From: Closterium sp. Naga37s-1
Lineage: Eukaryota > Streptophyta > Zygnematophyceae > Desmidiales > Closteriaceae
NCBI GenBank assembly: GCA_947471745.1
Contig: CANJKZ010000088.1
Span: 124,001-188,000, forward strand
DNA: 64,000 bases
Reading direction: 5' to 3'
In this document: one piece after another, positions 1-11,115 of the stretch
Position numbering within the stretch: position 1 is the stretch's first letter
Layout of the letters: each line of letters starts with the position of its first letter
Program-made: the position numbers and the translations under genes
The notes under the pieces: generated by a model
What the model saw: only the letters and a program-made list of their open reading frames with translations
Told to the model about the DNA's origin: nothing
Database searches by the model: none

Positions 1-283
1 TGGTCAGGCGGTGGACACAGTAAGGGAAGAGTAAGGCTAGTAGACGACGGGAGACCAAGAACCTGCTGAAGCAGGGGAACGAAGTACGGTCACGGCCGCA
101 CAGTGCCTCCAGCACTAGTACTGCCACACACAGCACCCCCAGCTCCAGCACCTCCAGCTCCATGGTCAACAGCTCCAGCACCTCCAGCTCCAGCTCCTCC
201 AGCTCTGGCGCCACCAGCACTAGTGCCTCCAGCTCCAGCGCCTCCAGCCCCAGCACCTCCAGGCTCCACAGGGTCTCCAGCGC
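1..283 (-). mobile_element. Copia fragment (family A), linker between integrase and RT
   Basis: The sequence matches, with small changes, the stretch near 31070-31190 in the minus-strand copia at 28568-39412. That stretch encodes the proline/alanine/glycine-rich linker between integrase and reverse transcriptase. The fragment enters from outside the window and stops near 283, where sequence of a different copia family (gag start) begins. It is an old, broken piece. The plus-strand proline-rich reading frame over it is a shadow of the CTCCAG repeats. Confidence 0.7.
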
Positions 284-572
284 GGGGTCACTCGGTCTAG
301 GCTCCTCCCCAATCATTAGTTTCAGCAATCCAATCTGACGGAAATACAATTGCATTTTCCGGGCACAATCATCATGGCCCTCACCACTGAACTTCTCGAC
401 GGTGAAGTTCTTCAGCACCTCCTTGATCAGCGAGCCCTGGTTTCTTTGCGCTCCTCCTGGCGCCGAAACACTTGAATCATGGCTGCCGCTATGATCTTGG
501 GCTGAAGATTCACCAGCTCCCGCCGAGGTATTTCCCGCCATAGCTACCTATAACGAGGATCACTATAACGCA

Positions 573-584
573 GCTCTGATACCA
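573..584 (-). promoter_or_regulatory. Primer binding site, tRNA-Met type
   Basis: GCTCTGATACCA on the plus strand is the reverse complement of TGGTATCAGAGC. This is the usual copia site that pairs with the 3' end of initiator tRNA-Met. It sits next to the LTR edge at 588. Confidence 0.8.
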
Positions 585-587
585 GCT

Positions 588-1679
588 TGTTAGTATAAGG
601 GCCTAATCAACTCAGGCTATTAAGACGTTATCCAACTTAAAACCTCTCTTCGGGGTCACCTCCAAGGGTCCCTGGGTGCCTGGCACAAGACCAGCCCCTA
701 TCCTTGGGTCCGAGTTTGTAGAGAGAGGGATCAAGAGGGACTTAGTCAAAACAGCAAGAGTACCTTGAACGTCGCGCAGCGTGCCGTGCAGACCGTCAAT
801 CGGATTAAGCCGAGAACTTGCTATATCGAAGCTCACTCTAAGAGCTTTCAAAAGAGCCAAGTTGCCTCACGGAAAGTTCTGCCATTGCAGAGTTATGGCT
901 CGGACGGTGTTTGCCTAGCGTCATAGTGCTAGCGTACTAGCATTGACTCGGTAGCATTCCGCCGTCGCACCGCGTAGAAACGAAATTCAGGCAAGAAAGG
1001 AATTCGCTTGAATCAATTTGACTATATCCAGGTACAAACAGAGAAGGAATATATTGTTTTAGCTAGCAAGGACCTTGGGAATCAACCTGGGAACAACCAG
1101 GGATGATCCCAAATAATTCCAAGCAACAGAACCATCCTGGCTGGACAAAACAGCAGGTGGTAGGTTGATAAACAACCTCTGGTTCTGATTTTCCAACCTG
1201 GGAAAACAACAACCAGGTTCAGGTCCTAAAAACAGAACATGATTTGTCTTTGCCCAACCAGCCAAATGCTGGTTCCGCTGGTTTCCCCTGGCCCTGTAGC
1301 ATGCAGATACAGAAAAACAACATCAAAACTTCACCTAAATTGTACCCCTATGGTGTCTGCCCTGGTACTCTATAGTTAACCAAACAAAATAGTACAATTT
1401 CGAGTCTGGACATAACTGAATCTGCGCATTCAATTCAAGTGAACTGCAAAGCTTCCATCTTGGGTTCCTTTGCGAGCTCGTCCTTTCTGCTTGCACTGTT
1501 CATTGCGCGTACAATGTTGTGCTGAAGCGCACATTGCGCGAGTACCTGCAAGTGCATCAAGCAAAAATTTGAAAGCAAAAAAACACACGAACATTCCATT
1601 CACACCCAAATGCATTCGCACATGCATACTCGTACAAACAGATCGCAGGATGTCGTGCAAAGTGAATTTGCACCCAACA
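588..1679 (-). repeat. Family D LTR, left copy
   Basis: The copy has TG...CA ends (TGTTGGGTGC on the minus strand at 1679; ...CTAACA at 588) and lies three bases from the primer binding site at 573-584. It matches 3726-4703 closely, for example around 1460-1640 against 4525-4690. The LTR is about 1.09 kb. It contains short stretches with several copies of AACCTGG/CCAGGTT-like words near 1080-1220. Confidence 0.75.
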
Positions 1680-3743
1680 GGACTGTGGGGTATAAACCGT
1701 GGTCAGCTTCCTCTGGATGCCCTGCTTCTTAACCCAGGCCGTCATCTCAGCTCAAAGGAACTCACCACCTCGATGTGTCCTAATCCGCTTCACTACACAC
1801 TCCGCTTGCTTCTCCACGAATGGCAGCCAATCATCTCGCACCGTAGAGGCAGTGTGGTCCTTCTGCTGCAGTGGGTATGCCCACATAAGCCTGCTCCAAT
1901 CATCCACAATCGTGAGGAAATACCGCTCCCCCTTATGCCCCTGAGACGGCAGCGGCCCCACCAAGTCCATGTGGACCAACTCCAAAGACTTCTTGCTCCT
2001 GCCAGCCACGCTATGGAAGGGGAAACCGGTGAATTTTGAGAGCAAATAGATTTCACAGTTGTCATCGGGTGGCTGTTCGTTCAGCTTAAAACCCTTGACG
2101 GCTCCATCCTTCTCTAGCTGCTTCAACAAGGGCATTGCCACATGCCCCAAACATCGGTGTGCCGTTGCCCAATCTGTCCCCCCAGGCCTGGCCGACACTC
2201 TCACACCAACCCCTCCAACGGAGTTGCACTCCCCCTGGGATGTAGGCCCCTCTAAAGCCTGCCCCCCACCATGCCACACGAACGCTGGCAGCTGCCACAT
2301 GGATCTGTACATGTCCTTACTCTCGTGCAGATCCCAAAGCACCCGATTTCCCAGCTGCCCCTTGTAAGTGCGTGCCCCATCCATGCTAGTGCTCACCCCA
2401 GCCTTGGCAAGCTTACGGACGAGAATTAGATTCGCCTTAAGGTCGGGGACGAGCAGAATGTTGTGCAGCACTTCCGGCTTGCCATCCGGTTCTTTAAAAG
2501 CAGCTGGCCCCGCACTAGCCACCTTCAACGCGTGTATAGAGGCAGAGCACATCTCCTTGATCGGTGCAGCGCGTAGGTCGTCAAGCAGCTCCTTGCGTGG
2601 CGTCATCGTCCACGCGGCGCCCGTGTCCAACACCCAAACGTCCAGGGGGTGCAGCTCTACTCCAACCTTGGCAGAGCCGTCTCCTTGTTCCCCCTTATCT
2701 CCCACATGGAAAAACTGGCCCGCAGCGCGCTCCTTCTTCTTCTCAGCACCGCCGTTGTTTTTTGGGTTGTTGTCGGATGAATCAGCGACCATGTTCGCGC
2801 CGTTTTTCTGGTTCCTCCGCGCGCCACCATCCTGGTGACGATTCTGGGGGGTCCAACCTTTGGGTTTCTTATAACACAAGAACCTGGGATGCCCCTCCTT
2901 CTTAAAATACCAGCAACTCCCTTTCATTTTGCCACGAGCACCCAATTTGCCCCCACGTCCAGTTTTCGCACCACGACCCCAACCGGTACCTCCCTGTTGG
3001 TCATTGGAGTCGTCATCCTTCTTTGCACCACGTCCAGCACCACCGAAGCCACGTCCTCTGCCACGTCGGCTCCCTTGCATCCCGTAGCCGCTGCTGCCGT
3101 TGTCTCCACCCATCAGTTTGCGGTGACGGAAGTCCTCCTCCAGAATCTTCGTCTGCACCCTTTCGAGCGTCCACAAGTTCTGTTTCTGCGGCAAGCTCAA
3201 TCCGCTTGTGAATTGAAGCCACGATTCTTGCAGTAGCGATAGCATCTTCAAGCACTTGGTCTGCTCCGGATATGTGATTCCCACGGACATGTTGCACCCG
3301 CTCTCCCTTGCTCAGGCGCAACGCGGACTGCTCCCTCTCCAGCATCAACGTTGCGACAACGGAGGTTGGGGCGAGCAGCTCCTTCAACACGGTCCACGCC
3401 TTCGGACCACACTTATCTTCCGGCAACAGGTGCATGACGTGGTGACGCTGGTTCAGCTCCAAACTCTGTGACATTAAGTAGTAGCCAGCCGAGGAGCGCT
3501 CATCCCATTCTTCCTGAGCGCGGGGTCACTCGGTCTAGGCTCCTCCCACATCATTAGTTTCAGCAATCCAATTTGACAGAAATATAATTGCTTTTTCCAG
3601 GCCCAATCATCATAGCCCTCACCATTGAACTTCTCGACGGTGAAGTTCTTCAGCACCTCCTTGATCAGCGAGCCCTGGTTTGTTCGCGCTCCCCTTGTCA
3701 CGAAAACACCAGAATCTTGGCAGCATATCATGCAGACCATCAA
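1680..3743 (-). pseudogene. Family D gag-protease-integrase relic
   Basis: On the minus strand, in order, are: a gag N-terminus with the FTVEKFNGEGYDDWAWKKQ signature (3480-3640), a gag helical region (3013-3474), RG-rich sequence and a CCHC knuckle (CWYFKKEGHPRFLC, near 2880-2925), an aspartic protease (VWVLDTGAAWTMTP, near 2600-2640), the GAG-pre-integrase WATAHRCLGHVAMPLLKQL, and an integrase start (LVHMDLVGPLPSQGHKGERYF). The relic then runs into the left LTR. It is broken, with several breaks, and is treated as a fossil. Confidence 0.75.
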
Positions 3744-4703
3744 TCGGATTAAGCTGAGAATTTTTTATATCGAAGCTCACTCCAAGAGCTTTAAAATGAG
3801 CCAAGTTGCCTCGCAAAAAGTTCTGCCATTACAAAGTTATGGCTCAAACAACGATTGCCTAGCGTCGTAGTGCTAGCGTGCTGGCGTTGACTCGATAGCA
3901 TTATGCCGTCGCACCGCGTAGAAATGAAATTCTAGCAAGGAAGGAATTTGCTTGAATCAATTTCACTATATCCAGGTACAAACAGAGAAGGAATAAATAG
4001 TTCTAGCTATCAAGGACCTTGGGAATCAACCTGGGAACAACCAGGGATGATCCCAACTAATTCCAAGCAACAAAACCAACCTGGCTGGACAAAACAGCAG
4101 GTGGTAGGTTGGTAAACAACCTCTGGTTATGTTTTTCCAACCTGGGAAAACAACAACCAGATGGTAGGTTCAGGTTCTAAAAACAGAACCTCTTTTGTCT
4201 TTGCCCAACCTGCCAAATGCTGGATCTGCTGGTTTCCCCTGGCCCTGTAGCATGCAGATACAGACAAACAACATCCAACCTTCACCTAATTGTGTCAGAA
4301 GAATGAACGAGAATGAATGCATTGAGCAGAAGTTGGGTACAAGTACTAACCCCAATTGGGTTGTACTTCTTATGGGCTACCCCACTATAGCCTACACGAA
4401 GCAAGCAATATAACATTCTGACAAATTGTACCCCTATAGTGCCTGCCTTGCTACACTATAGTCAGCCAATCAAAACGGTACATTTTCGAGTTGGATATAA
4501 CTGAATCTGCGCATCCAAATGAACCAAACTTGGGTTCCTTTGCGAGCTCGTCCTTTCTGCTTGCACTGTTCATAGCGCGTACAATGTTGTGCCGAGGCGC
4601 ACATTGCGCGAGTACCTGCAAATGCTTCAAGCAAAAATTGCGAAAGCACACGAACATTCCATTCACACACAAATCATTCGCACATGCATACTCTGACTCA
4701 TTC
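3726..4703 (-). repeat. Family D LTR, right copy
   Basis: This is a direct copy of 588-1679, recognised through nearly identical blocks (3738-3850 against 785-900; 4020-4260 against 1075-1320; 4525-4690 against 1455-1640). The edges are approximate. It is interrupted by the solo LTR at 4293-4423. Confidence 0.7.
4293..4423. repeat. Solo LTR of a family A copia
   Basis: A 131-bp unit with TGTCAG...CTGACA ends is flanked by the perfect 5-bp duplication AATTG (4288-4292 and 4424-4428). The empty site is visible in the other family D LTR near 1333 (CCTAAATTGTACCCC). The inner part is close to the LTR at 28568-28676 (GAACGAGAATGAATG, GGGCTACCCCACTATAGC). It is a classic product of LTR-LTR recombination. 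Confidence 0.88.
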
Positions 4704-5447
4704 ACACATGGTGCAGCACGTGCTTTAGCGTTTCGGCTTCTGGTTCTCCACTACACAACCCACTCCTCTTGCTGTTTACCACAGGCTCACTTCACCTCTT
4801 TCCGACGAGCCAGTTCAGCCTAGTGCGCGCTACGCGGAGCTTTCGGGTTGCCTCATGGACCTCGCCTATCCTCTCAGTGTCTTTGCTCGCTTTGTTGCGA
4901 CTGGGAGACACCGTCAAGTTCACTAGACGGTTGCTAAGAGGGTAGCGAAGTAACTGCCACCACATCAGGCATGAGGCTTGTGCTTGGAGGGACTCAGCCA
5001 ATGCAACTTACCCGGCCTTGCGACTCGTTCTCGGTCCTCGGCGGACGACGAGGAGACCAGCAAGTCGACGCAAGGGTACTGTTTCAGCTTGGGCTCTGGA
5101 GTGTGTTTTGGACGTCTGCTCGGCCGTCGTCTGTGGCTGCGTCCTGTGCGAAGGCCGAGATCTACACCTGTGCCATGGCTGCCCAGGAGCTCCGTTGCCT
5201 GAGTTTCTTGCTCACTGACCTAGGTGAGCGGCCTAGTTCTGCACTGGCCTTGTTCGCTCCATGGTACACCTAACCTGCGCCAATTTCACACCCTGTCAGT
5301 TTTTCCTTAACACCCCCCTTGACCTTTTTTTGCTTTACGGATCAGACACCCAGGAACTAGAGGTTATCATTGGCATTGTAAAGTGTGAATGTTGTAAAAA
5401 TCTGACTTTGTGACCGCAGCGCAAAGACTGTATCTTCGTCTGTAACC

Positions 5448-5677
5448 AGGGCCTCATAAGTCAGCGAAAAAAAGGCTGATTTATGTGAAAGAGGCTGAGA
5501 TTTCAGATTTTTTTTAGAACCAAGGCTGAATTTTCAGCGGTTTTTAGGAAAGAAACTGGAAACATTATGAGATTTGTAGTGTAAAATGGCATAAAATGGC
5601 TGATTTGTGTGATTTTCGGCATACATTTTTGTACCCACTCTGATTTTCAACCTAGCCCAAAACCAATCTGAGGCCCT
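5448..5677. mobile_element. Short TIR element (MITE-like), AGGGCCTCA ends
   Basis: The 230-bp unit starts AGGGCCTCA and ends TGAGGCCCT (9-bp perfect terminal inverted repeat). It is flanked by a perfect 10-bp duplication, GTCTGTAACC (5438-5447 and 5678-5687). It has no coding capacity. Inside, the word GGCTGA followed by T-rich sequence recurs at least four times in one orientation (near 5475, 5488, 5525, 5598). A duplication of 9-11 bp is typical of Mutator-like elements, so a MULE-derived MITE is my best guess. Its right subterminal sequence matches that of 11311-12080. Confidence 0.85.
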
Positions 5678-6161
5678 GTCTGTAACCATGTTATTTGTTT
5701 TCTTGCTGACTCGTGTGCATCGGCTCAAACTCTCATAAACAACCTTCGATTTCAGGTAAACCAGGAAAGATTGCCTAGGGATGTGAAATTGGTGGTAGTG
5801 GATGTAGCGCGGACCATGTGTACTCCTGTGTAGGGAGCCTCGACTGGAGAGCAGAGTGAAGCACATCCCTCTACGGTACTTCCTATTACGAGAACTACAG
5901 CGATGCGGTCCGGCACGCCTGGTCTTTGTGGCCTCGGCGGGCAACACTACGGACATCTTCACCAAGGCCCTTCCGCCTAGTGACCATCGCAGGTACGGTA
6001 CTATTCGCAGCTTGGCCTTATTCAGGCAGGCCCTCGTTTACTGTAGGCTTGTTCCTTGTTTCTTACACTATTTGTATTGCTATCTATATATAGATCTATA
6101 CTCTTAGACCGGCCTTTTTGCCATTTATCTCAGTGGCTGGACTAGTTGTGCCACCCAGAAT

Positions 6162-6299
6162 TGTCAAAACATGTTTATATCATGTTAGTGATGTTAGGCT
6201 ATAGTGGGTTACTCCCTATGGGGTACAACCCTTTGTTAGGGTTGCTACTTGTACCACTCATCCTGCTTTAGTCATCATTCCTGTTTCCATATTCTAACA
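6162..6299 (+). repeat. 5' LTR of the 6162-11253 copia
   Basis: The 138-bp LTR has TG...CA ends and is followed at once by the primer binding site at 6300-6314. It is a near-identical direct repeat of 11116-11253. Confidence 0.88.
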
Positions 6300-6314
6300 T
6301 GGTATTAGAGTAGG
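6300..6314 (+). promoter_or_regulatory. Primer binding site, tRNA-Met-like
   Basis: TGGTATTAGAGTAGG directly follows the 5' LTR. It is a variant of the standard TGGTATCAGAGC site. Confidence 0.7.
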
Positions 6315-6329
6315 TACGTTCCTTAGGGC

Positions 6330-6832
6330 CCACCGAACGTTCCGCCCTGCCCGGACTTGAAACTTTTTTTTCCTGCCCTGCTGCCTAGCGCCAGCGCACG
6401 CCTTACTGCCCTGCCCGCGCACGCCCAGCTGCCCTGCTACTAAGTGCCCTGATGCCCTGCCTGAGCGCCGCCCTGTTCACGTGCGCTCTGCCTGCAGTTG
6501 CGCGCCCTGCCTGCCCGCGCGCTCTGCACGCACACCCTGCTGCCCACAGCGCCAGCGCGCCTTGCTGCCCAGCACGCCAGCGTGCCCCGCTGCCCAGCGC
6601 ACCAGCGCGCCCCGCTGCCCAACGCATCAGCGCGCCCCGCTGCCCGACGCGCCAGCGCGCCCCGCTGCCCAGCGCGCCCCGCTGCCCAACGCACCAACGC
6701 GCCCAGCTGCCCAGTGCGCCAGCGCGTCCCGCTGCCCAGTGCGCCAGCGCGCCCTGCTGCCCAGCGCGCCCTGCTGCCCAGCGCGCTAGCGCGCCCTGCT
6801 GCCCAGCGCCTAGCGCGCCCTGCTAAACCCTA

Positions 6833-6872
<40 letters not shown>

Positions 6873-7080
6873 CTAGGTGCTGCTGCCCTAGGAGCTACTG
6901 CCTGCTACTGCCCTAGGTGCCACCGCCTGCTGCTGCCGCTCTAGGTGCCACCGCCTGCTGCTGCCGCCCTAGGTGCTGCTGCCACCTGAGTGTGCTACCC
7001 CGCGCTGCCCTACCCCGCACTGGTGCCACCTTGCCCCGAGTGCTGCTACGCTGCTACTGCCGCCTGTGCTACTGCCGCTA
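6330..7080 (+). repeat. GC-rich tandem-repeat leader with long poly(A) run
   Basis: Between the primer binding site and the gag-like frame lie degenerate repeats of GCCCAGCGCGCCAGCGCGCC (about 6540-6820). A run of about 34 A follows at 6834-6870, then repeats of GCCCTAGGTGCYRCTGCC (6870-6985). No gene is seen. The leader style (G+C-rich, tandem) recurs in the copia elements at 59200-59690 and 21300-22560 and next to the primer site of the coding-free LTR element at 50890-53446. Confidence 0.7.
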
Positions 7081-7099
7081 CTAGCTGCCACTGCCTGCC

Positions 7100-8600
7100 A
7101 TGGCCACTACCACTGTCCTACGTGAGCGGCAGCCGACTGTGCAGGAGTCTCTCTTGCCGCAGCAGCTTTGCGAGTGGGCTATCTGGTGGGGCAGCCCCGG
7201 TGGCGGAGCTAGCCGTGCTAGGGCTGGAGGTGCTAGTGCTGGCAGTCCTCGTACACGTCGGCGGGAGCCGCTCTCGTCGCAGCAGCTTCGCAAGAGGGCT
7301 GTCCGGTGGGGCAGCCCCGGTGGCGGAGCCTGGTGTGCTACTACTGGATGTCCCTATGAGTCTACTCCTGCTGGTAGTGCCGCTGGTAGACGCGGAGGTT
7401 CTGGGGGTGGACAGCAGTGGCAGCAGCGTCCGCCGGGGACTCTCTCCCCACAGCAGCTTCATGAGTGGGCTGTCCAGTGGGGCAGCCCCGGTGGCGGAGC
7501 TTGGGGTACTAGTGCTGGGGGTGGAGAGGCATTTGGTGGTGTAGAGGCTGCTAGTCTTGGTGCTATTGACTCAGCTAGCACAGGTGCAGAGCCTGAGGAG
7601 GCCTTGCACACTTTTACTCTCGACTCAGGAGCGTCTCGTTGCTTCTTCCGCGACAGCACCACAGTCACACCTCTCACAGTCCCTGTCCCTGTCACACTGG
7701 CCGACCCCTCTGGGGGCCCGGTAGTCGCATGTGGCGCCAATGTTCTCCCTTGTCCGGCGGCCCCTTCCGGCCTCCTCACAGGTCTCCACCTCCCCTCGTT
7801 CGCTAAGAACCTGGTGGCTACCTCTGTCCTCCAGGACCAGTGGGTCACTGTCACCCAGCCTGGAGGCGAGCTAGTGGCGATCTGTACGGACTCGTGCACT
7901 GGTGAGCACCTCGCCACGTTCACTCGGAGGCCTGGGTCTGGCCTGTACACACTGACCACTGAGTCTGCACTGGTAGCTGAGTCATGTCAGGTAGCTGTGT
8001 CGGTTGAGGTCGCTTTGTCTTATTCGTGTCGTCTACTCACGCACCAGACTCTTCTCTGGCACCACCGTCTTGGCCACCCCTCCTTGCGATGCCTGCATGA
8101 CATGCACTCCCATCTCCTTGTGTCCAGTCTCCCTAGGTCCTTGCCCCCGCTCCCGAGGTCGCTTGCACCGCCCTGCCTTCCTTGCGTCGAGGGGCGGCAG
8201 CGCGCCGCTCCTCACTCCTCCTCGTTTCCTCCTACCACTGCTCCTCTGCAGACCCTGCACATGGACGTGTGGGGCCCCGCCCGCGTCACTGGACAGGGTG
8301 GCGAGCGCTACTTTCTGCTGGTTGTCAACGACTACACGTGCTACACCACGATCTTCCCCTTGCAGAGCAAGGCGGATGTCCGCGGTGTCTTGATCCGCTG
8401 GATCCGCGCTGTCCGTCTCTAGCTTCGCGCTCGGTTCCAGCAGGACCTCCCTGTCCTGCGGCTACACTCTGACCGAGGTGGTGAGTTTTGCTCCCACCTC
8501 CTTGAGGACTTCTGTGGTGCCAAGGGCATCGTCCGGTCGTACTCGCTTCTGGCCTCTCCACAGCATAATGGGATTGCCGAGCACCGCATTGGTCTTGTCA
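7100..8600 (+). pseudogene. Family A gag end, protease and integrase relic
   Basis: The frame starts with three copies of a peptide repeat (LSPQQLHEWAVQWGSPGGGA type, near 7155, 7275 and 7455). It continues with a protease motif (FTLDSGASRCFFRDSTT, near 7610-7660), a GAG-pre-integrase (TLLWHHRLGHPSLRCLHDM, near 8045-8105) and the integrase core (LHMDVWGPARV and GERYFLLVVNDYT, near 8255-8340). Family knowledge: protease cleaves the polyprotein and integrase inserts the cDNA. The relic is broken. Confidence 0.75.
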
Positions 8601-10200
8601 TGGAGGTTGCTCGCACCTCCATGATCCATGTGGCTGCTCCCCATTTTCTGTGGCCGTTTGTGGTCCGATACGCTGCAGCGCAGCTCAACCTCTGGCCCCG
8701 TGTCTCCCACCCTGAGACCTCCCCCACTTTGAGGTGGACGGGCGAGGTTGGTGATGCGTCGGCGTTTCGGGTATGGGGTTCCCTCTCTCTTGTTCGCAAT
8801 TTGCCCGCGGGCAAGCTCTCTCCACGCACTCTTCGGTGCATGTTCCTTGGCTTTCCCACCGACGCACCGCCCTGGCAGTTTTACCACCCGGGCTCTTGTT
8901 GTGTGCTGTCCTCCCGCGACGTCACCTTTGACGAGTCCGTCTGCTTCTACCGTCACCCCCACCGCAGTTCCCCGGTACCCCTCCCGCCTCTCTCTCTGGT
9001 GGACGACCCCCCCCCAAGCAGCCCCCCTCCCTCCTTACGGTCCCGCTCCCTCAGGTGTGTCTCAGGTAGACCGACCCCCCTTGGTTGAGCCTTTGGAGGT
9101 CTCCTCAGACACCTTTGGCCCAGCTGAGGGGGGTGACCCGACTCCTGCTGCCACAGTGACCCCTCGCCGCTCTGCACGCTTGGCTGTCCCTCCTGGTTTT
9201 CCGCCTCGACCGTCTTCACCGCCGCTGCAGCCTGTCGCTGTGGACTCTGGTGCTGCAGGAGGTGGTACCACTGGGGGTGCTGGTTCTGGGGGTGCTGGTT
9301 CTAGGGGTGCTGAGTGTCCTCTGGGTACAGGAGGTACTGGAGGTACTGGTACTGGTGGTCTTGCTACGAGTCGGCAGGAGGCTCTCTCGCCGGAGCGGCT
9401 ACGCGAGTGGGCTGTCCAGTGGGGCAGCCCTGGTGGTGGAGCTAGCCGTCTGAGAGCTGGAGGTGCTGGGACTGCTGGAGCTGGAGGTGCTGGCACTGCT
9501 GGAGCTGGAGGTTCTGCTACTGGTGGTACTGGGGTTGCTCGTACTGGTGGCACTGGTGCACGTTGGCGGGCGACACTCTCGCCGGAGCGGCTTCGCGAGT
9601 GGGCTGTACAGTGGGGCAGCCCTGGTGGTGGAGCTAGCCGTGCTCGCTCTCCTAGAGCTGGAGGTACTGGAGGTGCTGCTGCTGTGGTTGCTGCTGCGGG
9701 TTGTCCTGGCTCACGTCGCCAGGCGTCTCTCTTGCCGGAGCAGCTTCGCAAGTGGGCTATCCGTTGGGGCAGTCCTGGTGGTGGCGCTGGACGTGCTGGA
9801 GCTGCAGGTTCTGGAGGTGCTAGCCCTGGAGGTGCTAGTGCTGGCGTTCCTGGTATTGGAGGCTCAGGAGCTGCTGGAGGTGCTGGAGGTTCAGGTTCTA
9901 GAGGTGCTAGCCTTGGAGGTGCTGGTGCTGGTGTTCCTGGTACTGGAGGCACAGGTGCTGCAGGTACTGCTAGAGGTGATGGAGGTGCTGGCACTGGAGG
10001 TACTACTGGAGGTGCTGTTGGAGGTACTGGAGTTAGTGGTGCTAGTCGGCAGGTGTCGCTCTCGCCGCTGCAGCTTCGCGAGTGGGCTGTTTGTTGGGGC
10101 AGTCCCGGTGGTGGAGCTGGGGGCACTGGTTCTGGGGGGTGCTGTTGCTACTGGAGCTGGAGGCACTGGTTCTGGGGGTGCTGTTGCTACTAGAGCTGGA
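8600..10200 (+). pseudogene. Family A integrase C-terminus and peptide-repeat linker
   Basis: MEVARTSMIHVAAPHFLWPF to VTFDESVCFYR (8600-8960) is the end of a copia integrase. A glycine/alanine/threonine-rich linker follows, into which a 20-25-residue module is inserted repeatedly. Its core is LSPERLREWAVQWGSPGGGA (near 9380, 9575, 9735 and 10060). The same module occurs before the protease, so it has been copied across the polyprotein. The DNA between modules is GGTGCTGG/GGAGCTGGAGGT repeat. The relic is broken. Confidence 0.7.
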
Positions 10201-10229
10201 GGTTCTAGGGGTGCGACTACTCAGCCGCA

Positions 10230-10875
10230 GCCGTCTGCGCTTCGTCACCTTCTCAGCCTCCTGGCTCGCTACGTGGCTCCCGGTAGACATCGAAAGATGC
10301 ACTGGGATGTTGCGAAGAGGGCATTGCGTTACTTGTGCAGCACATCGGGCATGGGGCTCGTGCTTGGGGGACCAGGTCCAGTTGTTCACACCGGTCACTC
10401 GGATGCTTCTTGGGCTGACGACCAGACGACTCACCGGTCGACACAGGGGTACAGTTTCAACCTCGGCACTGGTTCTGTCTCGTGAAGGTCCACTCGCTCT
10501 TCTTCTGTACTTAGTTCCAGCTGTGAGGCCGAGATCTGCGCTGGGGCTATGGCTGCACAGGAGCTCTGCTGGCTGACCTACCTGCTGACCGACTTGGGTG
10601 AGCAGCCTCGTTCTCCTCCAGTTCTGTACGTCGACAACAAGACCATGATTGCCTTATGTCAGGACTAGAGACTAGAGCACAGAACGAAGCACACAGCTCT
10701 CCGTTACTTCGTTACGCGAGAGCTGCAGCAACGTGGTCAGCTTCGTCTTGCTTACGTGGCCACACAAGCCAACACTGCTGATGTCTTCACCAAGGCCCTT
10801 GGGTCTAATGATCATCAGCGTTTCTGCACTGCTCTTGGACTTGTCCCCACTCTGCCTCACTTGCTTGTCTCTTGA
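10230..10875 (+). pseudogene. Family A RNase H relic
   Basis: ARYVAPGRHRKMHWDVAKR, GHSDASWADD, a CEAEIC-type motif, VDNKTMIALC and ANTADVFTKALG (10260-10860) mark the copia RNase H and its usual C-terminal end. The 3' untranslated stretch 10876-11115 is shared with the other family A elements (reverse strand near 54020-54290 and 28690-28910). The relic is broken. Confidence 0.75.
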
Positions 10876-11115
10876 TCTTGCTCTTGTTGTACACTGATAT
10901 ATATGAGTATACCTGCATGCTTACACTTGCTAGGTTGTGATCAATGTACTGCTCTTGTTATTATAAACTCTGCATGTGAACTAGCCTTGTGGCCGCTTGC
11001 TTGTGCTCAGAATGCGTGGTGATCTTGAGATCCACCCTGAGCTTTGTTTTACTTTGCTGCTTCTCTTGACTGGTCTTGTGACCCCTTGTTGTCCCCCTCT
11101 TTGCCTATGAGGGTG

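Larger units (their letters stand above)
284..4703 (-). mobile_element. Broken Ty1/copia (family D) with two long LTRs
   Basis: Two direct copies of about 1 kb (588-1679 and about 3726-4703) flank a minus-strand gag-protease-integrase relic. A second gag start lies left of the first copy (284-540), so the arrangement reads LTR-internal-LTR-internal, as left by LTR-LTR recombination or adjacent copies. A primer binding site complementary to initiator tRNA-Met (TGGTATCAGAGC on the minus strand) sits at 573-584. Recognisable parts are gag, zinc knuckle, protease and the integrase N-terminal half. The element is broken in several places. A family A solo LTR has landed in the right copy. Confidence 0.75.

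Noticed and set aside
6403-6944. Pro/Ala/Arg-rich frames in the copia leader
   Set aside because: They are translations of GCCCAGCGCGCC repeats on both strands, without domain content.
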